From Pseudooceanicola aestuarii (GTDB lineage Bacteria > Pseudomonadota > Alphaproteobacteria > Rhodobacterales > Rhodobacteraceae), in NCBI RefSeq assembly GCF_010614805.1, contig NZ_JAAFZC010000001.1, positions 731,001 to 795,000 of the forward strand: a stretch of DNA of 64,000 nt. Direction: 5' to 3'. Below are positions 27,201 to 36,241 of the stretch, piece by piece. Position numbers and translations under genes: made by a program. Position 1 is the first letter of the stretch. Each line of letters starts with the position of its first letter. The notes under the pieces are model-generated. The model was not told the origin of the DNA and did not search any database. It saw only the letters and a list, made by a program, of their open reading frames with translations.

Positions 27201-27763
27201 CCGCAACCGCCGCAACCGCTTCCGCACCTGTCACCACCGTGACCATCCCCACCGTGACCACCCCACGCCTTACCCTGCGCGCACCCGGTCCGCAGGATGT
27301 CGCTGCCGTGGCGGCGTTCTACGCCTCCGACCGCTCAGCCTTTGTCGGCGGGCCGAAGGATGCCGACGGCGCCTGGCGCCAGCTGGGCACCGAGATCGGA
27401 CATTGGACCCTGCGCGGCTATGGCCGCTGGATGGTCGAGGTGACGGACACCGGCGAAACCGCCGGCATGGTCGGGCTGTGGAACCCCGTCGGCTGGCCGG
27501 AACCCGAAGTCGGGTGGGATCTGTTCGACGGCCACACCGGCCGGGGCTACGCGACAGAGGCCGCGATCGCCGCCCGCGACTACGCCTTTGCCACCGTGGG
27601 CCTGCCGACGCTGATCAGCCTGGTCGCGCCGGGCAATGACGCCTCTGCCGCCGTGGCCGCCCGCATGGGCGCCGCAATGGACGGCGAGATCACGCATCCG
27701 ACGCTGGGCCATCTGCACATCTGGCGCCACCCGGCACCCGGGTCAGGGGAGGCCGCGCAATGA
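27197..27763 (+). CDS. GNAT (RimJ/RimL-type) acetyltransferase 2
   Basis: The 188-residue paralogue of the preceding gene starts with about 20 Ala/Thr/Val residues, then TTPRLTLRAPGPQDVAAVAAF. It shows HWTLRGYGRWMVEV, GRGYATEAAIAARDYA and APGNDASAAVAARMGA at the same relative places. Genes 1, 2 and 3 overlap by ATGA junctions and so are translated as a unit. The family resemblance suggests tandem duplication. Substrate unknown. Confidence 0.9.
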   Translation: MTATAATASAPVTTVTIPTVTTPRLTLRAPGPQDVAAVAAFYASDRSAFVGGPKDADGAWRQLGTEIGHWTLRGYGRWMVEVTDTGETAGMVGLWNPVGWPEPEVGWDLFDGHTGRGYATEAAIAARDYAFATVGLPTLISLVAPGNDASAAVAARMGAAMDGEITHPTLGHLHIWRHPAPGSGEAAQ

Positions 27764-28356
27764 CTGCCCTGGCTCCGCCCGCCCTTGAGCTGCCGATTCC
27801 CGTGATCAAGACGGAGCGCCTGATCCTGCGCGCGCCCCGCGCCGGCGATTACGACGCGGTCGGCGACTTCATGCGCGATCCCGATCGGACCCGCCACCTG
27901 GGCGGCCCCGCCACCGAGGAATTCGACATCTGGCGCGCCTATCTTTCCGTGGTCGGCCACTGGATGTGGCGCGGCTATGGCCTTTGGACCGTGGCGGACA
28001 AGACAACCGACAAGGCCCTGGGCCGGGTCGGCATGATCCACCACGTCATGTGGCCGGAGGCCGAACTGGGCTGGCACGTCTTCACCGGCGCGGAGGGGCG
28101 CGGCATCGCCCACGAGGCGGCGCTGGCCGCGCGTCTTCATGCGGCCGAACATTTCGGACTGCCGCGCCTGATCTCGCAGATCCACCCTGACAACACCCGC
28201 TCCCGCGCCCTGGCCGAACGGATGGGCGCGGTGGTGGAACGCGAAACCACGCTGCTGGGCGATCCCTGTCTGATCTACCGCCACCCCGATCCGCGCGACA
28301 CCGCGGACGGCCCCGCAGACACCCGCCCCGACGCCCGGAGAGGAGAGACAGAATGA
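27760..28356 (+). CDS. GNAT (RimJ/RimL-type) acetyltransferase 3
   Basis: The 198-residue third paralogue has IKTERLILRAPRAGDYDAVGDF, HWMWRGYGLWTVADK, GRGIAHEAALAARLHA and HPDNTRSRALAERMGA. It has a charged Asp/Arg-rich C-terminal tail. Its stop overlaps the chorismate mutase start (ATGA). The three genes differ in the residues around the acceptor pocket, so they may act on different amines or N-termini. Confidence 0.9.
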   Translation: MTALAPPALELPIPVIKTERLILRAPRAGDYDAVGDFMRDPDRTRHLGGPATEEFDIWRAYLSVVGHWMWRGYGLWTVADKTTDKALGRVGMIHHVMWPEAELGWHVFTGAEGRGIAHEAALAARLHAAEHFGLPRLISQIHPDNTRSRALAERMGAVVERETTLLGDPCLIYRHPDPRDTADGPADTRPDARRGETE

Positions 28357-28649
28357 CAGACGATACCGCCCGCGCCGCAGAGTTGCTGAAAGGTCACCGT
28401 GCCAGCATCGACCGGCTGGACGCCATTCTGGTCTACACGCTGGGCGAACGGTTCCAGCACACGCAGGCCGTCGGCAAACTGAAGGCGGAACATGACCTGC
28501 CCGCCTCCGACCCTGCGCGGGAGGCGACGCAGATAGCGCGCCTCGAAGAACTTGCGACCCAGGCCGATCTGGACCCTGAGTTCGCCAAGAAATTCCTGAA
28601 TTTCATCATCCAGGAAGTCATACGGCACCACCGCCAACACCAATCGTAA
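28353..28649 (+). CDS. Chorismate mutase (AroQ class)
   Basis: The enzyme rearranges chorismate to prephenate for Phe and Tyr synthesis. The 98-residue all-helical protein has RASIDRLDAILVYTLGERF at about 14-32 and VGKLKAEHDLPASDPARE with the Arg/Lys and Glu residues of the AroQ active site, then FLNFIIQEVIRHH. It is a free-standing monofunctional form. It overlaps the last GNAT gene by 4 bases and stands 42 bases before rpsP, an arrangement I believe is common in Rhodobacterales. Confidence 0.93.
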   Translation: MTDDTARAAELLKGHRASIDRLDAILVYTLGERFQHTQAVGKLKAEHDLPASDPAREATQIARLEELATQADLDPEFAKKFLNFIIQEVIRHHRQHQS

Positions 28650-28691
28650 GACCGGCCCGCCGGTCCCACCGCCATTCAAAGGAGAATCCCA

Positions 28692-29075
28692 ATGGCCATG
28701 AAAATCCGGCTCGCCCGTGGCGGGTCCAAGAAACGCCCCTTCTACCGCATCGTCGCCACCGATTCGCGGATGCCCCGCGATGGCCGCTTCATCGAGAAGC
28801 TGGGCACCTACAACCCGCTGCTGCCCAAGGACAGCGAAGAGCGGGTGAAAATGGACGTGGAGCGGATCCAGTACTGGATCTCCCAGGGTGCCCAGCCGAC
28901 CGACCGCGTGTCCCGCTTCCTTGAAGCCGCCGGCGTCGTCGACAAGAAAGAGCGCAACAACCCCAAGAAGGCGAAGCCGGGCAAAGCCGCCCAGGATCGC
29001 GCCGACGCCCGCGCCGAGAAGGCCAAGGCCGCCGCGGAAGCCTCGGCAGCCGGCGAAGAAGCCGCGGCGGAGTAA
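28692..29075 (+). CDS. rpsP: 30S ribosomal protein S16
   Basis: S16 is an early-assembly protein of the small subunit. It begins [21 protein letters not shown], the invariant S16 start, and has [14 protein letters not shown] and [11 protein letters not shown]. The 127-residue length is greater than the roughly 82 of E. coli because of a Lys/Ala-rich C-terminal tail of about 45 residues, normal in alphaproteobacteria. Ribosome site AAAGGAGAA precedes it. A strong terminator-like hairpin follows. Confidence 0.97.
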   Translation: MAMKIRLARGGSKKRPFYRIVATDSRMPRDGRFIEKLGTYNPLLPKDSEERVKMDVERIQYWISQGAQPTDRVSRFLEAAGVVDKKERNNPKKAKPGKAAQDRADARAEKAKAAAEASAAGEEAAAE

Positions 29076-29097
29076 TCCCGCCCTCCTGCACGTTTGC

Positions 29098-29124
29098 GAA
29101 GGCCCGGCCCCCCGCCGGGCCTTC
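29098..29124 (+). terminator. Strong hairpin after rpsP
   Basis: GAAGGCCCGGC, five C residues and GCCGGGCCTTC form a perfect 11-bp stem 22 bases after the rpsP stop, followed by TGCATTTC. The T content after the stem is modest, so it may act as a partial terminator or attenuator before rimM and trmD. Confidence 0.75.
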
Positions 29125-29223
29125 TGCATTTCACGACCAAACCCCTTTCCCGCCGCGCCCCCGCCATGACCGGACCACCTTTGGCGGGGAAACATGCCAC
29201 GAACCGCCCAGATACCCGGACCC

Positions 29224-29373
29224 ATGATCTTTCGACCGATCCGAACCCTCATCCTCTTGACCTTCTGCTTCGCAGCCGGTGTGGTCTATGAAAAACAGAA
29301 ACAAGCGGAGCGGTGCGCCAAACAGGCCGATCTGTTGGCCGATATCGTCTGCTCCGATGGCGGAAGCGGCTGA
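29224..29373 (+). CDS. 49-residue small membrane-anchored protein between rpsP and rimM
   Basis: An ATG at 29224 opens a 49-codon frame ending at 29373, four bases before the rimM ATG. The product begins [19 protein letters not shown], a basic start and one hydrophobic helix, then a polar tail [19 protein letters not shown] and two Cys (in ERCAK and IVCSD). The codon use looks coding and the tight junction with rimM suggests translational coupling. No named family is recognised. It is probably an inner-membrane small protein with its tail in the periplasm or a remnant anchor; function unknown. Confidence 0.65.
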   Translation: MIFRPIRTLILLTFCFAAGVVYEKQKQAERCAKQADLLADIVCSDGGSG

Positions 29374-29377
29374 GACA

Positions 29378-29887
29378 ATGAAAGAAACGGAACTGATCTG
29401 CGTAGGTGCCCTGGCGGGATCCTACGGTGTGCAAGGCGAAGTGCGGCTGAAAAGCTTCTGTGCCGATCCCACGGCGATTGCCGATTACAACCCGCTCTGC
29501 GCCGAAGACGGCAGCGGCAGCTACATCGTCACCCTGACCCGCCCGATCAAGAACGGGCTGGCGGCGCGCGTCACCACCATCTCCACCAAGGAAGAGGCCG
29601 ACGCCGCCAAGGGGCTGCGCCTGTTCGCCCCCCGCGACCGGCTGCCCACCCTGCCCGACGACGAATTCTACCACGCCGACCTGATCGGCCTGTCGGTGCA
29701 TGACACCGGCGGCACCTTGCTGGGTCGGGTCAAGGCGGTGCTGGACCACGGCGCCGGCGACATCCTGGAAATCCAGCAACCCGGCGGCAGCGCCACGGTG
29801 CTGTTGCCCTTCACCCGTGAGGCGGTGCCGACGGTCGATCTGGACGGCGCCCGCATCGTCGCCGACCCGCCCGAAGGCCTGTTCTGA
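29378..29887 (+). CDS. rimM: 16S rRNA processing protein RimM
   Basis: RimM binds S19 and helps mature the head of the 30S subunit. The 169-residue protein has the N-terminal domain ([22 protein letters not shown]-x-x-G-x-x-G signature) and the C-terminal PRC-barrel ([32 protein letters not shown]). The ATG at 29378 fits the family length; an upstream ATG at 29357 would overlap the small gene before it. It is part of the rpsP-rimM-trmD-rplS ribosome cluster. Confidence 0.96.
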   Translation: MKETELICVGALAGSYGVQGEVRLKSFCADPTAIADYNPLCAEDGSGSYIVTLTRPIKNGLAARVTTISTKEEADAAKGLRLFAPRDRLPTLPDDEFYHADLIGLSVHDTGGTLLGRVKAVLDHGAGDILEIQQPGGSATVLLPFTREAVPTVDLDGARIVADPPEGLF

Positions 29888-29889
29888 CA

Positions 29890-30690
29890 ATGGCCCCGCG
29901 TCTGATCGTCCATGCGGGGTTTCACAAGACGGGCACGTCCTCGGTCCAGCAGATGCTGCGCGCCAACCGCCGCCCGCTGTCGCGGGCGCTGCGGGTACTG
30001 CTGAAATCCGACATGGCCGAGTTGGTCGCGGCGACCCGCGCCTACGCCGCCCGCCCGCAGGATCTGGAACGCGCGCTGGTTCAATACGAGGCCGCGCGCC
30101 TGTTCGGCACGCTTGCCGGCGACGATCCACGCACCATCCTGCTGTCGTCCGAGGATCTTTCCGGGCATATTCCCGGCCGCCAGAACCGGCTGGGCTACCC
30201 CGCCGCGCCGATGCTGATGCGCAGTCTGCTGGAGGCCGCGACCGCCGCATGGGGCACCGTACCGGAAACGGTGGTCTACTTCTCCACCCGCGCGCCTGAC
30301 GCATGGATGCGCAGTTGCCACGCCCAGCATGTCCGCGCCACCCGGATGACGCAATCGCTGGCGGATTACACCGCCTGGCAACGCCCCGCCGCCGATTTGC
30401 TGGATTGCGTCGACGCGGTGGCGGAGGCGCTGTCCGATACCTCCGCGCGCATCCTTTCCGCCCCGCTGGAGGCGACGGCCGAAAGTCCGCTGGGCCCGCT
30501 GGACCCGCTGCTGGACATCGCCGAGATCGGCCCCCGCCTGCGCGCCCGCCTGTCCCCCCTGCCGCCGCACAACACCGCGATGCCGGCCGAGGTCCTGGAC
30601 CGGCTGATGGCCCTCAACCGATCCGATCTGCCCCGCGACGAGATGCGCAGCCGCAAGGAGGCATTGATCGCGCAGGTGCGAAAGGGCTAA
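29890..30690 (+). CDS. Sulfotransferase-like P-loop protein
   Basis: The 266-residue protein begins VHAGFHKTGTSSVQQML (about residues 7-23), the 5'-phosphosulfate loop of PAPS-dependent sulfotransferases, and has STRAPDAWMRSCHAQH further on, which resembles the 3'-phosphate site with Arg and Ser. The C-terminal third is not conserved enough to assign. The acceptor is unknown. It starts 2 bases after rimM and lies 10 bases before trmD, so it is co-transcribed with RNA and ribosome maturation genes; such an insertion breaks the usual rimM-trmD order. Confidence 0.78.
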   Translation: MAPRLIVHAGFHKTGTSSVQQMLRANRRPLSRALRVLLKSDMAELVAATRAYAARPQDLERALVQYEAARLFGTLAGDDPRTILLSSEDLSGHIPGRQNRLGYPAAPMLMRSLLEAATAAWGTVPETVVYFSTRAPDAWMRSCHAQHVRATRMTQSLADYTAWQRPAADLLDCVDAVAEALSDTSARILSAPLEATAESPLGPLDPLLDIAEIGPRLRARLSPLPPHNTAMPAEVLDRLMALNRSDLPRDEMRSRKEALIAQVRKG

Positions 30691-30700
30691 GGCCTCTCGG

Positions 30701-31504
30701 ATGACACAGATGAAATCCCATGGCCGCAAAAGCATCGCGGCATCGCTGAAACCGCGCGACCTGATGACCGAGGGCGAGCGCCTCGCCGGGGTCTGGACCG
30801 CGCAGGTGATCACATTGGTCCCGCAGGCCTTCCCCGGCATCCTGGGCGAAAGCCTGACGGGCCGCGCGTTGCGGGACGGGCTGTGGCAGCTCTCCACCAT
30901 CGACCTGCGTGACCATGGCGTGGGCAAGCATCGGAACGTCGATGACACACCGGCCGGCGGTGGTGCGGGAATGGTGCTGCGCGCCGATGTCATGGCCTCC
31001 GCCATCGACACGGCGCTGGCGGCCAGCCGGGGCAATGCGCCGCTGCTGTACCTGTCGCCGCGCGGGGCGCCCTTTACCCAGACGATGGCCCGCGACCTGG
31101 CCCGCGCCGATGGCGTGACCATGATCTGCGGCCGGTTCGAGGGGCTGGACGAACGCGTGCTGCACCATTACCCGGTGCGCGAAGTCTCCCTGGGGGATTT
31201 CGTCCTGACCGGCGGCGACATCGCGGCGCAGGCGATGATCGACGCCACCGTGCGGCTGCTGCCCGGCGTGCTGGGCAATGCCGCCTCGACGGAGGAGGAG
31301 AGTTTCTCCGACGGCTTGCTGGAACATCCGCAATTCACCCGTCCCGCCGAATGGCAAGGTCGCGCGATCCCGGATGTTCTGATGTCCGGCCACCATGGCG
31401 ACATCGCCCGTTGGCGCCGTGACCGCGCGATCGAGATCACCCGCCAGCGCCGGCCGGACCTGTATGCCGCCTGGAAGGCCCGAACCCCGGAGGGATCCGA
31501 CTGA
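30701..31504 (+). CDS. trmD: tRNA (guanine-N1)-methyltransferase
   Basis: TrmD methylates G37 next to the anticodon and prevents frameshifting. The 267-residue protein is a SPOUT enzyme with AQVITLVPQAFPGILG, DDTPAGGGAGMVLRADV, LYLSPRGAPFTQ, ICGRFEGLDERV and the knot GDFVLTGGDIAAQAMIDA (about 160-177) that binds AdoMet. The N-terminus has about 30 residues before the first strand; the ATG at 30701 or the in-frame ATG at 30710 are both possible. It is the last gene before a 376-base gap. Confidence 0.95.
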   Translation: MTQMKSHGRKSIAASLKPRDLMTEGERLAGVWTAQVITLVPQAFPGILGESLTGRALRDGLWQLSTIDLRDHGVGKHRNVDDTPAGGGAGMVLRADVMASAIDTALAASRGNAPLLYLSPRGAPFTQTMARDLARADGVTMICGRFEGLDERVLHHYPVREVSLGDFVLTGGDIAAQAMIDATVRLLPGVLGNAASTEEESFSDGLLEHPQFTRPAEWQGRAIPDVLMSGHHGDIARWRRDRAIEITRQRRPDLYAAWKARTPEGSD

Positions 31505-31880
31505 TCCTTCGCACGGCGACACCGGGCATGACGGAGAAGGCGGGGATGAAGGATACCCCCGCGCTGGACGGGGCCGCGCAACGCGCCTTGCGGGGGCCGC
31601 GCTGCCAAACGCCGTACCGGTGCATGCGCCCGGCGCAAACCCCTTGATTCCCTGACCCCGCCCGCCTATACCCCGCCCGTCCGGGGCCGGAATCGGCCAA
31701 CCGGACCGTCGTCCTGTTGCCGCACCCGCGTTCTTCCGCAGGCGCAAGGCTTTGGAACGGCGACACACAAGGAAACACGACCGTATCTCCGGCGGGCCGC
31801 AACGGCGGAACCGCGATGAAGACCGGAGCTCTGGGGCGGGCAACACTTCGCGGGCAAAACCGCGGGCAAAGGAGAATGCG
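31505..31880. other. Gap between trmD and rplS holding the rplS promoter and a long leader
   Basis: 376 bases with no recognisable gene. It contains a good sigma-70 promoter at 31644-31672 and then about 200 bases of untranslated leader before rplS. Short frames are present but not family-like. Confidence 0.5.
31644..31672 (+). promoter_or_regulatory. Candidate sigma-70 promoter of rplS-rpmE
   Basis: TTGATT (31644-31649), a 17-base spacer and TATACC (31667-31672) form a good promoter match in otherwise very GC-rich DNA. Transcription would start near 31679, about 200 bases before rplS. Confidence 0.62.
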
Positions 31881-32285
31881 ATGAATCTGATCGCTCAGCT
31901 GGAGGCGGAACAGATCGCCTCCCTCGGGAAGACCATTCCCGATTTCAAACCGGGTGACACGGTGCGTGTCGGTTTCAAGGTGACCGAAGGCACCCGGACC
32001 CGTGTCCAGAATTTCGAAGGCGTCTGCATCAGCCGCAAGAACGGCGACGGCATTGCCGGCTCCTTCACCGTGCGCAAGATCTCCTTCGGTGAGGGTGTGG
32101 AGCGGGTGTTCCCGCTGTTCTCCACCAACATCGACAGCATCGAGGTCGTGCGCCGTGGCCGCGTTCGCCGCGCCAAGCTGTATTACCTGCGCGCGCGCCG
32201 CGGCAAGTCCGCCCGGATCGCGGAAGACACCAACTACAAGCCGAAAACCGACGGCAAGAAGCCGGTTCAAGGATCCGCAACATGA
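31881..32285 (+). CDS. rplS: 50S ribosomal protein L19
   Basis: L19 sits at the 30S-50S interface. The 134-residue protein has [45 protein letters not shown] (listed here as the start and end of one conserved block), and [18 protein letters not shown], all typical. A Lys-rich C-terminal tail is common in alphaproteobacteria. Ribosome site AAAGGAGAA is 8 bases upstream of the ATG at 31881; a longer in-frame reading to 31752 is not conserved. Its stop overlaps rpmE. Confidence 0.97.
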   Translation: MNLIAQLEAEQIASLGKTIPDFKPGDTVRVGFKVTEGTRTRVQNFEGVCISRKNGDGIAGSFTVRKISFGEGVERVFPLFSTNIDSIEVVRRGRVRRAKLYYLRARRGKSARIAEDTNYKPKTDGKKPVQGSAT

Positions 32286-32503
32286 AAAAAGATACCCATC
32301 CCGATTACCACATCATCGACGTCAAGATGACCGACGGTACCGTGTTGCAGATGCGCTCCACCTGGGGTGCGGAGGGCGATCAGCTGTCGCTGGACATCGA
32401 CCCCACCGTGCACCCGGCCTGGACCGGCGGGACGTCCCGCCTGCTGGACGCCGGCGGCCGCGTCTCCAAGTTCAAGAACAAGTACGCCGGCCTGGGCTTC
32501 TGA
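32282..32503 (+). CDS. rpmE: 50S ribosomal protein L31, form without zinc cysteines
   Basis: The 73-residue protein starts [19 protein letters not shown] and contains [18 protein letters not shown] and [11 protein letters not shown], the alphaproteobacterial L31 landmarks. It contains no Cys, so it is a zinc-independent (C-minus) form. The start overlaps the rplS stop by 4 bases (ATGA). A clear terminator follows. Confidence 0.95.
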   Translation: MKKDTHPDYHIIDVKMTDGTVLQMRSTWGAEGDQLSLDIDPTVHPAWTGGTSRLLDAGGRVSKFKNKYAGLGF

Positions 32504-32529
32504 TCCGAGCCACCCGGACGAAGACACAG

Positions 32530-32556
32530 AACGCCGCCCTCCTTGGGGCGGCGTTT
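32530..32556 (+). terminator. Rho-independent terminator of rplS-rpmE
   Basis: AACGCCGCCC, a six-base loop and GGGCGGCGTT form a perfect 10-bp stem 26 bases after rpmE, followed by TCGCGTTTG. On the minus strand the flank is also moderately T-rich after the stem. Confidence 0.8.
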
Positions 32557-32728
32557 CGCGTTTGTGGCCCCGGCGTCGGCCTTTCCGCTGCGGCACGCGG
32601 GTCCGCCGTGCAACGCTTTGCCCACAAAACCCCGGCCATGCGCGGTTCCTTGCTTCCCTTGCGCAGGCCCCAGATGTAGCGTCCGCCACAACAGCGTGAC
32701 AGACGCGAGGGACAGAAGGGAACGGGGC

Positions 32729-33535
32729 GTGGCGCATATCATCGTAGTCGGCAACGAAAAAGGCGGCGCAGGCAAATCCACCGTGTCCATGCACGTGGCC
32801 ACCGCCCTGGTACGGATGGGGCATCGCCTGTCGGCTCTGGACCTGGACCTGCGGCAGAAATCGCTGGGCCGCTACGTCGCCAATCGCCGCGCCTTCATGG
32901 AGCGTCAGGGCGTCGACCTGCCCAGCCCGGAATATCGCGAACTGCCCGAAGTTTCAGCCGATCAGCTGAAACCGGGCGAGAACATGTATGATCATCGCCT
33001 GTCCGCCGTCATCGCCGAGCTGGAGCCGCAATCGGATTTCATCCTGATCGACTGCCCCGGCTCCCACACCCGGCTCAGCCAGGTGGCGCATTCGCTGGCC
33101 GACACGCTGATCACGCCGCTGAACGACAGTTTCGTGGATTTCGACCTGCTGGCCACCACGGATTCCGACGGCAAGATTCTGGGCCCGTCGGTCTATTCCG
33201 AAATGGTCTGGAACGCGCGGCAATTGCGGGCGCAGGCCGGGCTGAAACCGATCGACTGGGTGGTGATGCGCAACCGGCTGGGCGCGCAGAACATGGTCAA
33301 CAAGAAGAAGATGGAAGCCGCGGTCCAGAACCTGGCCAAGCGCATCGGCTTTCGCGCCGCCCCCGGCTTCAACGAACGCGTCATATTCCGAGAGCTGTTC
33401 CCCCGCGGCCTGACCTTGCTGGACCTGCGCGACATCGGCGTGATGCAGTTGAACATCTCCAACATCGCCGCCCGGCAGGAATTGCGCGACCTGTTGAAAT
33501 CGCTGAACCTGCCTGGCGTCCGGGTCAAGTTCTAG
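32729..33535 (+). CDS. MipZ-like ParA family ATPase, division plane regulator
   Basis: MipZ-type ATPases form gradients from the chromosome pole and inhibit FtsZ so that division happens at midcell. The 268-residue protein starts (GTG at 32729) VAHIIVVGNEKGGAGKST with the deviant Walker A KGGAGKST at 11-18. LDLDLRQKSLGRYV at about 37-50 carries the switch I Asp, and FILIDCPGSHTRLS is the switch II region. The later VVMRNRLGAQNMVNKK and EELFPRGLT-like ELFPRGLTLLD block match MipZ of Caulobacter, where the length is 275. The GTG start is preceded by GAAGGGAACGG. Convergent overlap with the MarR gene is 4 bases. Confidence 0.9.
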   Translation: MAHIIVVGNEKGGAGKSTVSMHVATALVRMGHRLSALDLDLRQKSLGRYVANRRAFMERQGVDLPSPEYRELPEVSADQLKPGENMYDHRLSAVIAELEPQSDFILIDCPGSHTRLSQVAHSLADTLITPLNDSFVDFDLLATTDSDGKILGPSVYSEMVWNARQLRAQAGLKPIDWVVMRNRLGAQNMVNKKKMEAAVQNLAKRIGFRAAPGFNERVIFRELFPRGLTLLDLRDIGVMQLNISNIAARQELRDLLKSLNLPGVRVKF

Positions 33536-33981
33536 GGCGCCTCCCGCCCCTCCAGCGCCGCCAGCTTGCCCAGCGCATCCATCAGGATACGGGCCTCGTC
33601 CTCGGTGAACCGGGCACGCAGGGCGCCGTCGTAATCCGCCGCCGTACGCCGCAGGTCGGTATAGACCTCCGTGCCCGCCTCCGTCAGGCGCAGAACCTCC
33701 TGCCTGCGATCACTGCGGGAGCGTTCGCGCGACAGGTAGGCGCGGTCTTCCAGCCGCTGCACCGCGCGGCTGACCTTGGTCTTGTGCATCCGGGTGCGGT
33801 GGCCGATCTCCGCCGCCGTCAACTGGCCAAAGAGGCCAAGGTGAAACAGGATGCGCCATTCCGCCCGCTGAATGCCATAGCGGCTGCGATAGATCGCCTG
33901 GAAATCCAGGCTGGCCGCTTCTGCCGCCTGGTTCAGGAGGTAAGGCAGAAAGTGCAACAGGTCGAAATCGTCATGGTCCAT
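33532..33981 (-). CDS. MarR family transcriptional regulator
   Basis: The 149-residue protein starts [21 protein letters not shown] and has the MarR winged helix: [21 protein letters not shown] (about 47-67), [19 protein letters not shown] and wing [17 protein letters not shown]. The start at 33981 is chosen by family fit; a longer frame exists but crosses the divergent glcB promoter zone. It is divergent from malate synthase glcB; an imperfect dyad TGCAACCAC...GTGGCTTGCA at 34012-34043 in the shared spacer is a possible operator. Confidence 0.87.
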   Translation of the reverse strand: MDHDDFDLLHFLPYLLNQAAEAASLDFQAIYRSRYGIQRAEWRILFHLGLFGQLTAAEIGHRTRMHKTKVSRAVQRLEDRAYLSRERSRSDRRQEVLRLTEAGTEVYTDLRRTAADYDGALRARFTEDEARILMDALGKLAALEGREAP

Positions 33982-34102
33982 CGCCGCAGAATGCGGGGGC
34001 CGGGGCGCGGATGCAACCACGCGACCGCGCCGGGTGGCTTGCACTTTGCTGTTCCACACGGTCATTGTGGCGCCACCACCGACCAGCCAGAAGGAACCCC
34101 CA

Positions 34103-36238
34103 ATGACCGCCACACTTGACCGCCACGGATTGACCGTCGCCGAACCGCTGGTCCGCCTGGTCGAGGATCGGATCCTGACCGGCATCAGCGCCGACGACTT
34201 CTGGTCCGGTTTCGCCAGCCTGCTGCGCGACCTGATGCCCGAGAACGCCCGCCTGTTGCAGCGCCGCGCCGATCTTCAGGCGCAGATCGACGCCTGGCAC
34301 ACGGCCCGCCGCGGTCAGGAGATCGACGGCGACGAATATCGCGCCTTCCTGAAGGAGATCGGTTATCTGGTGGACCCGCCAAAGCCGTTCCGGGTGGAGG
34401 TCACGCAGGTCGATCCCGAGATTGCCACCCTGGCCGGGCCCCAGCTGGTGGTGCCGGTGATGAACGCGCGGTTCGCCCTGAACGCGGCGAATGCGCGGTG
34501 GGGGTCACTGTATGATGCGCTGTATGGCACGGACGCCATCCCCGGCACGCCCGCGCCTGGCGGCTATGATCCCGCGCGCGGCGCCAAGGTGATCGAACGC
34601 GCCCGCGCCCATCTGGACGCGGTGGCGCCCCTGGCCGGTGGCGGCTGGGCCGATGTCACGGGGATGCGGGTTCGCGACGGCATGGTCTTCATGGCCACGG
34701 CGCAGGGTGAAACCGGCCTCTCCGATCCCACGCAGTTCGCGGGCTTCACCGATGACGGCGACATCTTCCTGCGGGCCAACGGTCTGCTGATCCGCATTGT
34801 GGTCGACCGCGCCTCGACCATCGGGGCGGACGATCCGGCGGGCATTGCCGATGTGGTGCTGGAAAGCGCGCTGACCGCCATTCAGGATTGCGAGGATTCC
34901 GTCGCCGCCGTCGATGCCGCCGACAAATGCGAGGTCTATGCCAATTGGCTGGGCCTGATGACCGGCGATCTGGCGGAGACGTTTGAAAAGGGTGGCCGCA
35001 GCATGACCCGGCGCCTGAACGGCGATGTGACCTACCGCGCGCCCGACGGCAGCGCCGCCACGCATCCCGGCCGGGCGGTGCTGCTGGTGCGCAATGTCGG
35101 CCACCTGATGACCACCGATGCGGTCACGCTGGACGGGCAGGAGATCCCGGAGGGCATGCTGGACGCGCTGATCACCGTGGCCTGCGCCATGCATGATCTG
35201 AAGAAGGCCGACGGCCCGCGCAATTCCCGCGCCGGATCGGTCTATGTGGTCAAGCCCAAGATGCACGGTCCCGAAGAGGTCGCCTTTGCCGATACTCTAT
35301 ACGGGCGGGTTGAACAGATCCTGGGTCTGCCCGCCAACACCGTGAAACTGGGCGTGATGGACGAGGAACGACGCACCTCCGTCAACCTGCTGGCCTGTAT
35401 CGCAGCGGTCAGGAACCGCTGCGTCTTCATCAATACCGGGTTCCTGGATCGCACCGGGGATGAGATCCATACTTCCATGCAGGCCGGGCCGGTCATCCCA
35501 AAGGCGGAGATGCAGGGCACCCCCTGGTTGCGCGCCTACGAAGACGGCAATGTCGACGCCGGGCTGGCCGCCGGGCTTCAGGGCCAGGCGCAGATCGGCA
35601 AGGGCATGTGGGCCAAGCCCGACGCCATGGCGGAAATGCTGGAGGTCAAGATCGGCCACCCCCGCGCGGGTGCCAACACGGCCTGGGTGCCATCCCCCAC
35701 CGCCGCCACATTGCACGCCACCCATTACCATCAGGTTAACGTCCATGCGGTTCAGGACGAGATGAAATCGCGCGAACATGCCGCGCAATCCGCGCTTCTG
35801 ACCCCGCCGATCATGCATGGCCGCAACCTGAGCGAAGAGGACATCCAGCGGGAGCTGGACAACGCCTGCCAATCGATCCTGGGCTACGTGGTCCGCTGGG
35901 TCGACCAGGGAATCGGCTGCTCCAAGGTGCCGGACATCAACGATGTCGGCCTGATGGAGGATCGCGCCACACTGCGGATTTCCTCGCAATACCTCGCGAA
36001 CTGGATGCTGCACGGCATCTGTACCGGCGACCAGGTGGACGCCGCGCTGCGCCGCATGGCACCCAAGGTGGACGCCCAGAATGCCGGCGATCCGGCCTAT
36101 CGCCCGATGGCACCAAAGTTCGACGGCGTCGCCTTTCACGCAGCGCGCGATCTGATCTTCGGCGGGGTTGACCAGCCGTCGGGCTATACGGAACCGTTGC
36201 TTCATGCCGCCAGGCGCCGCGCCAAGGCGGAGGGCTGA
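34103..36238 (+). CDS. glcB: Malate synthase G
   Basis: Malate synthase condenses glyoxylate with acetyl-CoA to malate. The 711-residue protein has the G-isoform features: a long single chain, the block [14 protein letters not shown] (about 134-147), [20 protein letters not shown] (about 373-392) and [13 protein letters not shown] with the catalytic Arg and acidic metal residues, and the C-terminal catalytic Asp region [18 protein letters not shown]. Length fits GlcB (about 720) and not the shorter AceB. The ATG at 34103 follows AAGGAACCC. It stands just upstream of the nitrile hydratase genes, 3 bases before nthA, so these are likely co-transcribed. Confidence 0.96.
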   Translation: MTATLDRHGLTVAEPLVRLVEDRILTGISADDFWSGFASLLRDLMPENARLLQRRADLQAQIDAWHTARRGQEIDGDEYRAFLKEIGYLVDPPKPFRVEVTQVDPEIATLAGPQLVVPVMNARFALNAANARWGSLYDALYGTDAIPGTPAPGGYDPARGAKVIERARAHLDAVAPLAGGGWADVTGMRVRDGMVFMATAQGETGLSDPTQFAGFTDDGDIFLRANGLLIRIVVDRASTIGADDPAGIADVVLESALTAIQDCEDSVAAVDAADKCEVYANWLGLMTGDLAETFEKGGRSMTRRLNGDVTYRAPDGSAATHPGRAVLLVRNVGHLMTTDAVTLDGQEIPEGMLDALITVACAMHDLKKADGPRNSRAGSVYVVKPKMHGPEEVAFADTLYGRVEQILGLPANTVKLGVMDEERRTSVNLLACIAAVRNRCVFINTGFLDRTGDEIHTSMQAGPVIPKAEMQGTPWLRAYEDGNVDAGLAAGLQGQAQIGKGMWAKPDAMAEMLEVKIGHPRAGANTAWVPSPTAATLHATHYHQVNVHAVQDEMKSREHAAQSALLTPPIMHGRNLSEEDIQRELDNACQSILGYVVRWVDQGIGCSKVPDINDVGLMEDRATLRISSQYLANWMLHGICTGDQVDAALRRMAPKVDAQNAGDPAYRPMAPKFDGVAFHAARDLIFGGVDQPSGYTEPLLHAARRRAKAEG

Positions 36239-36241
36239 GCC

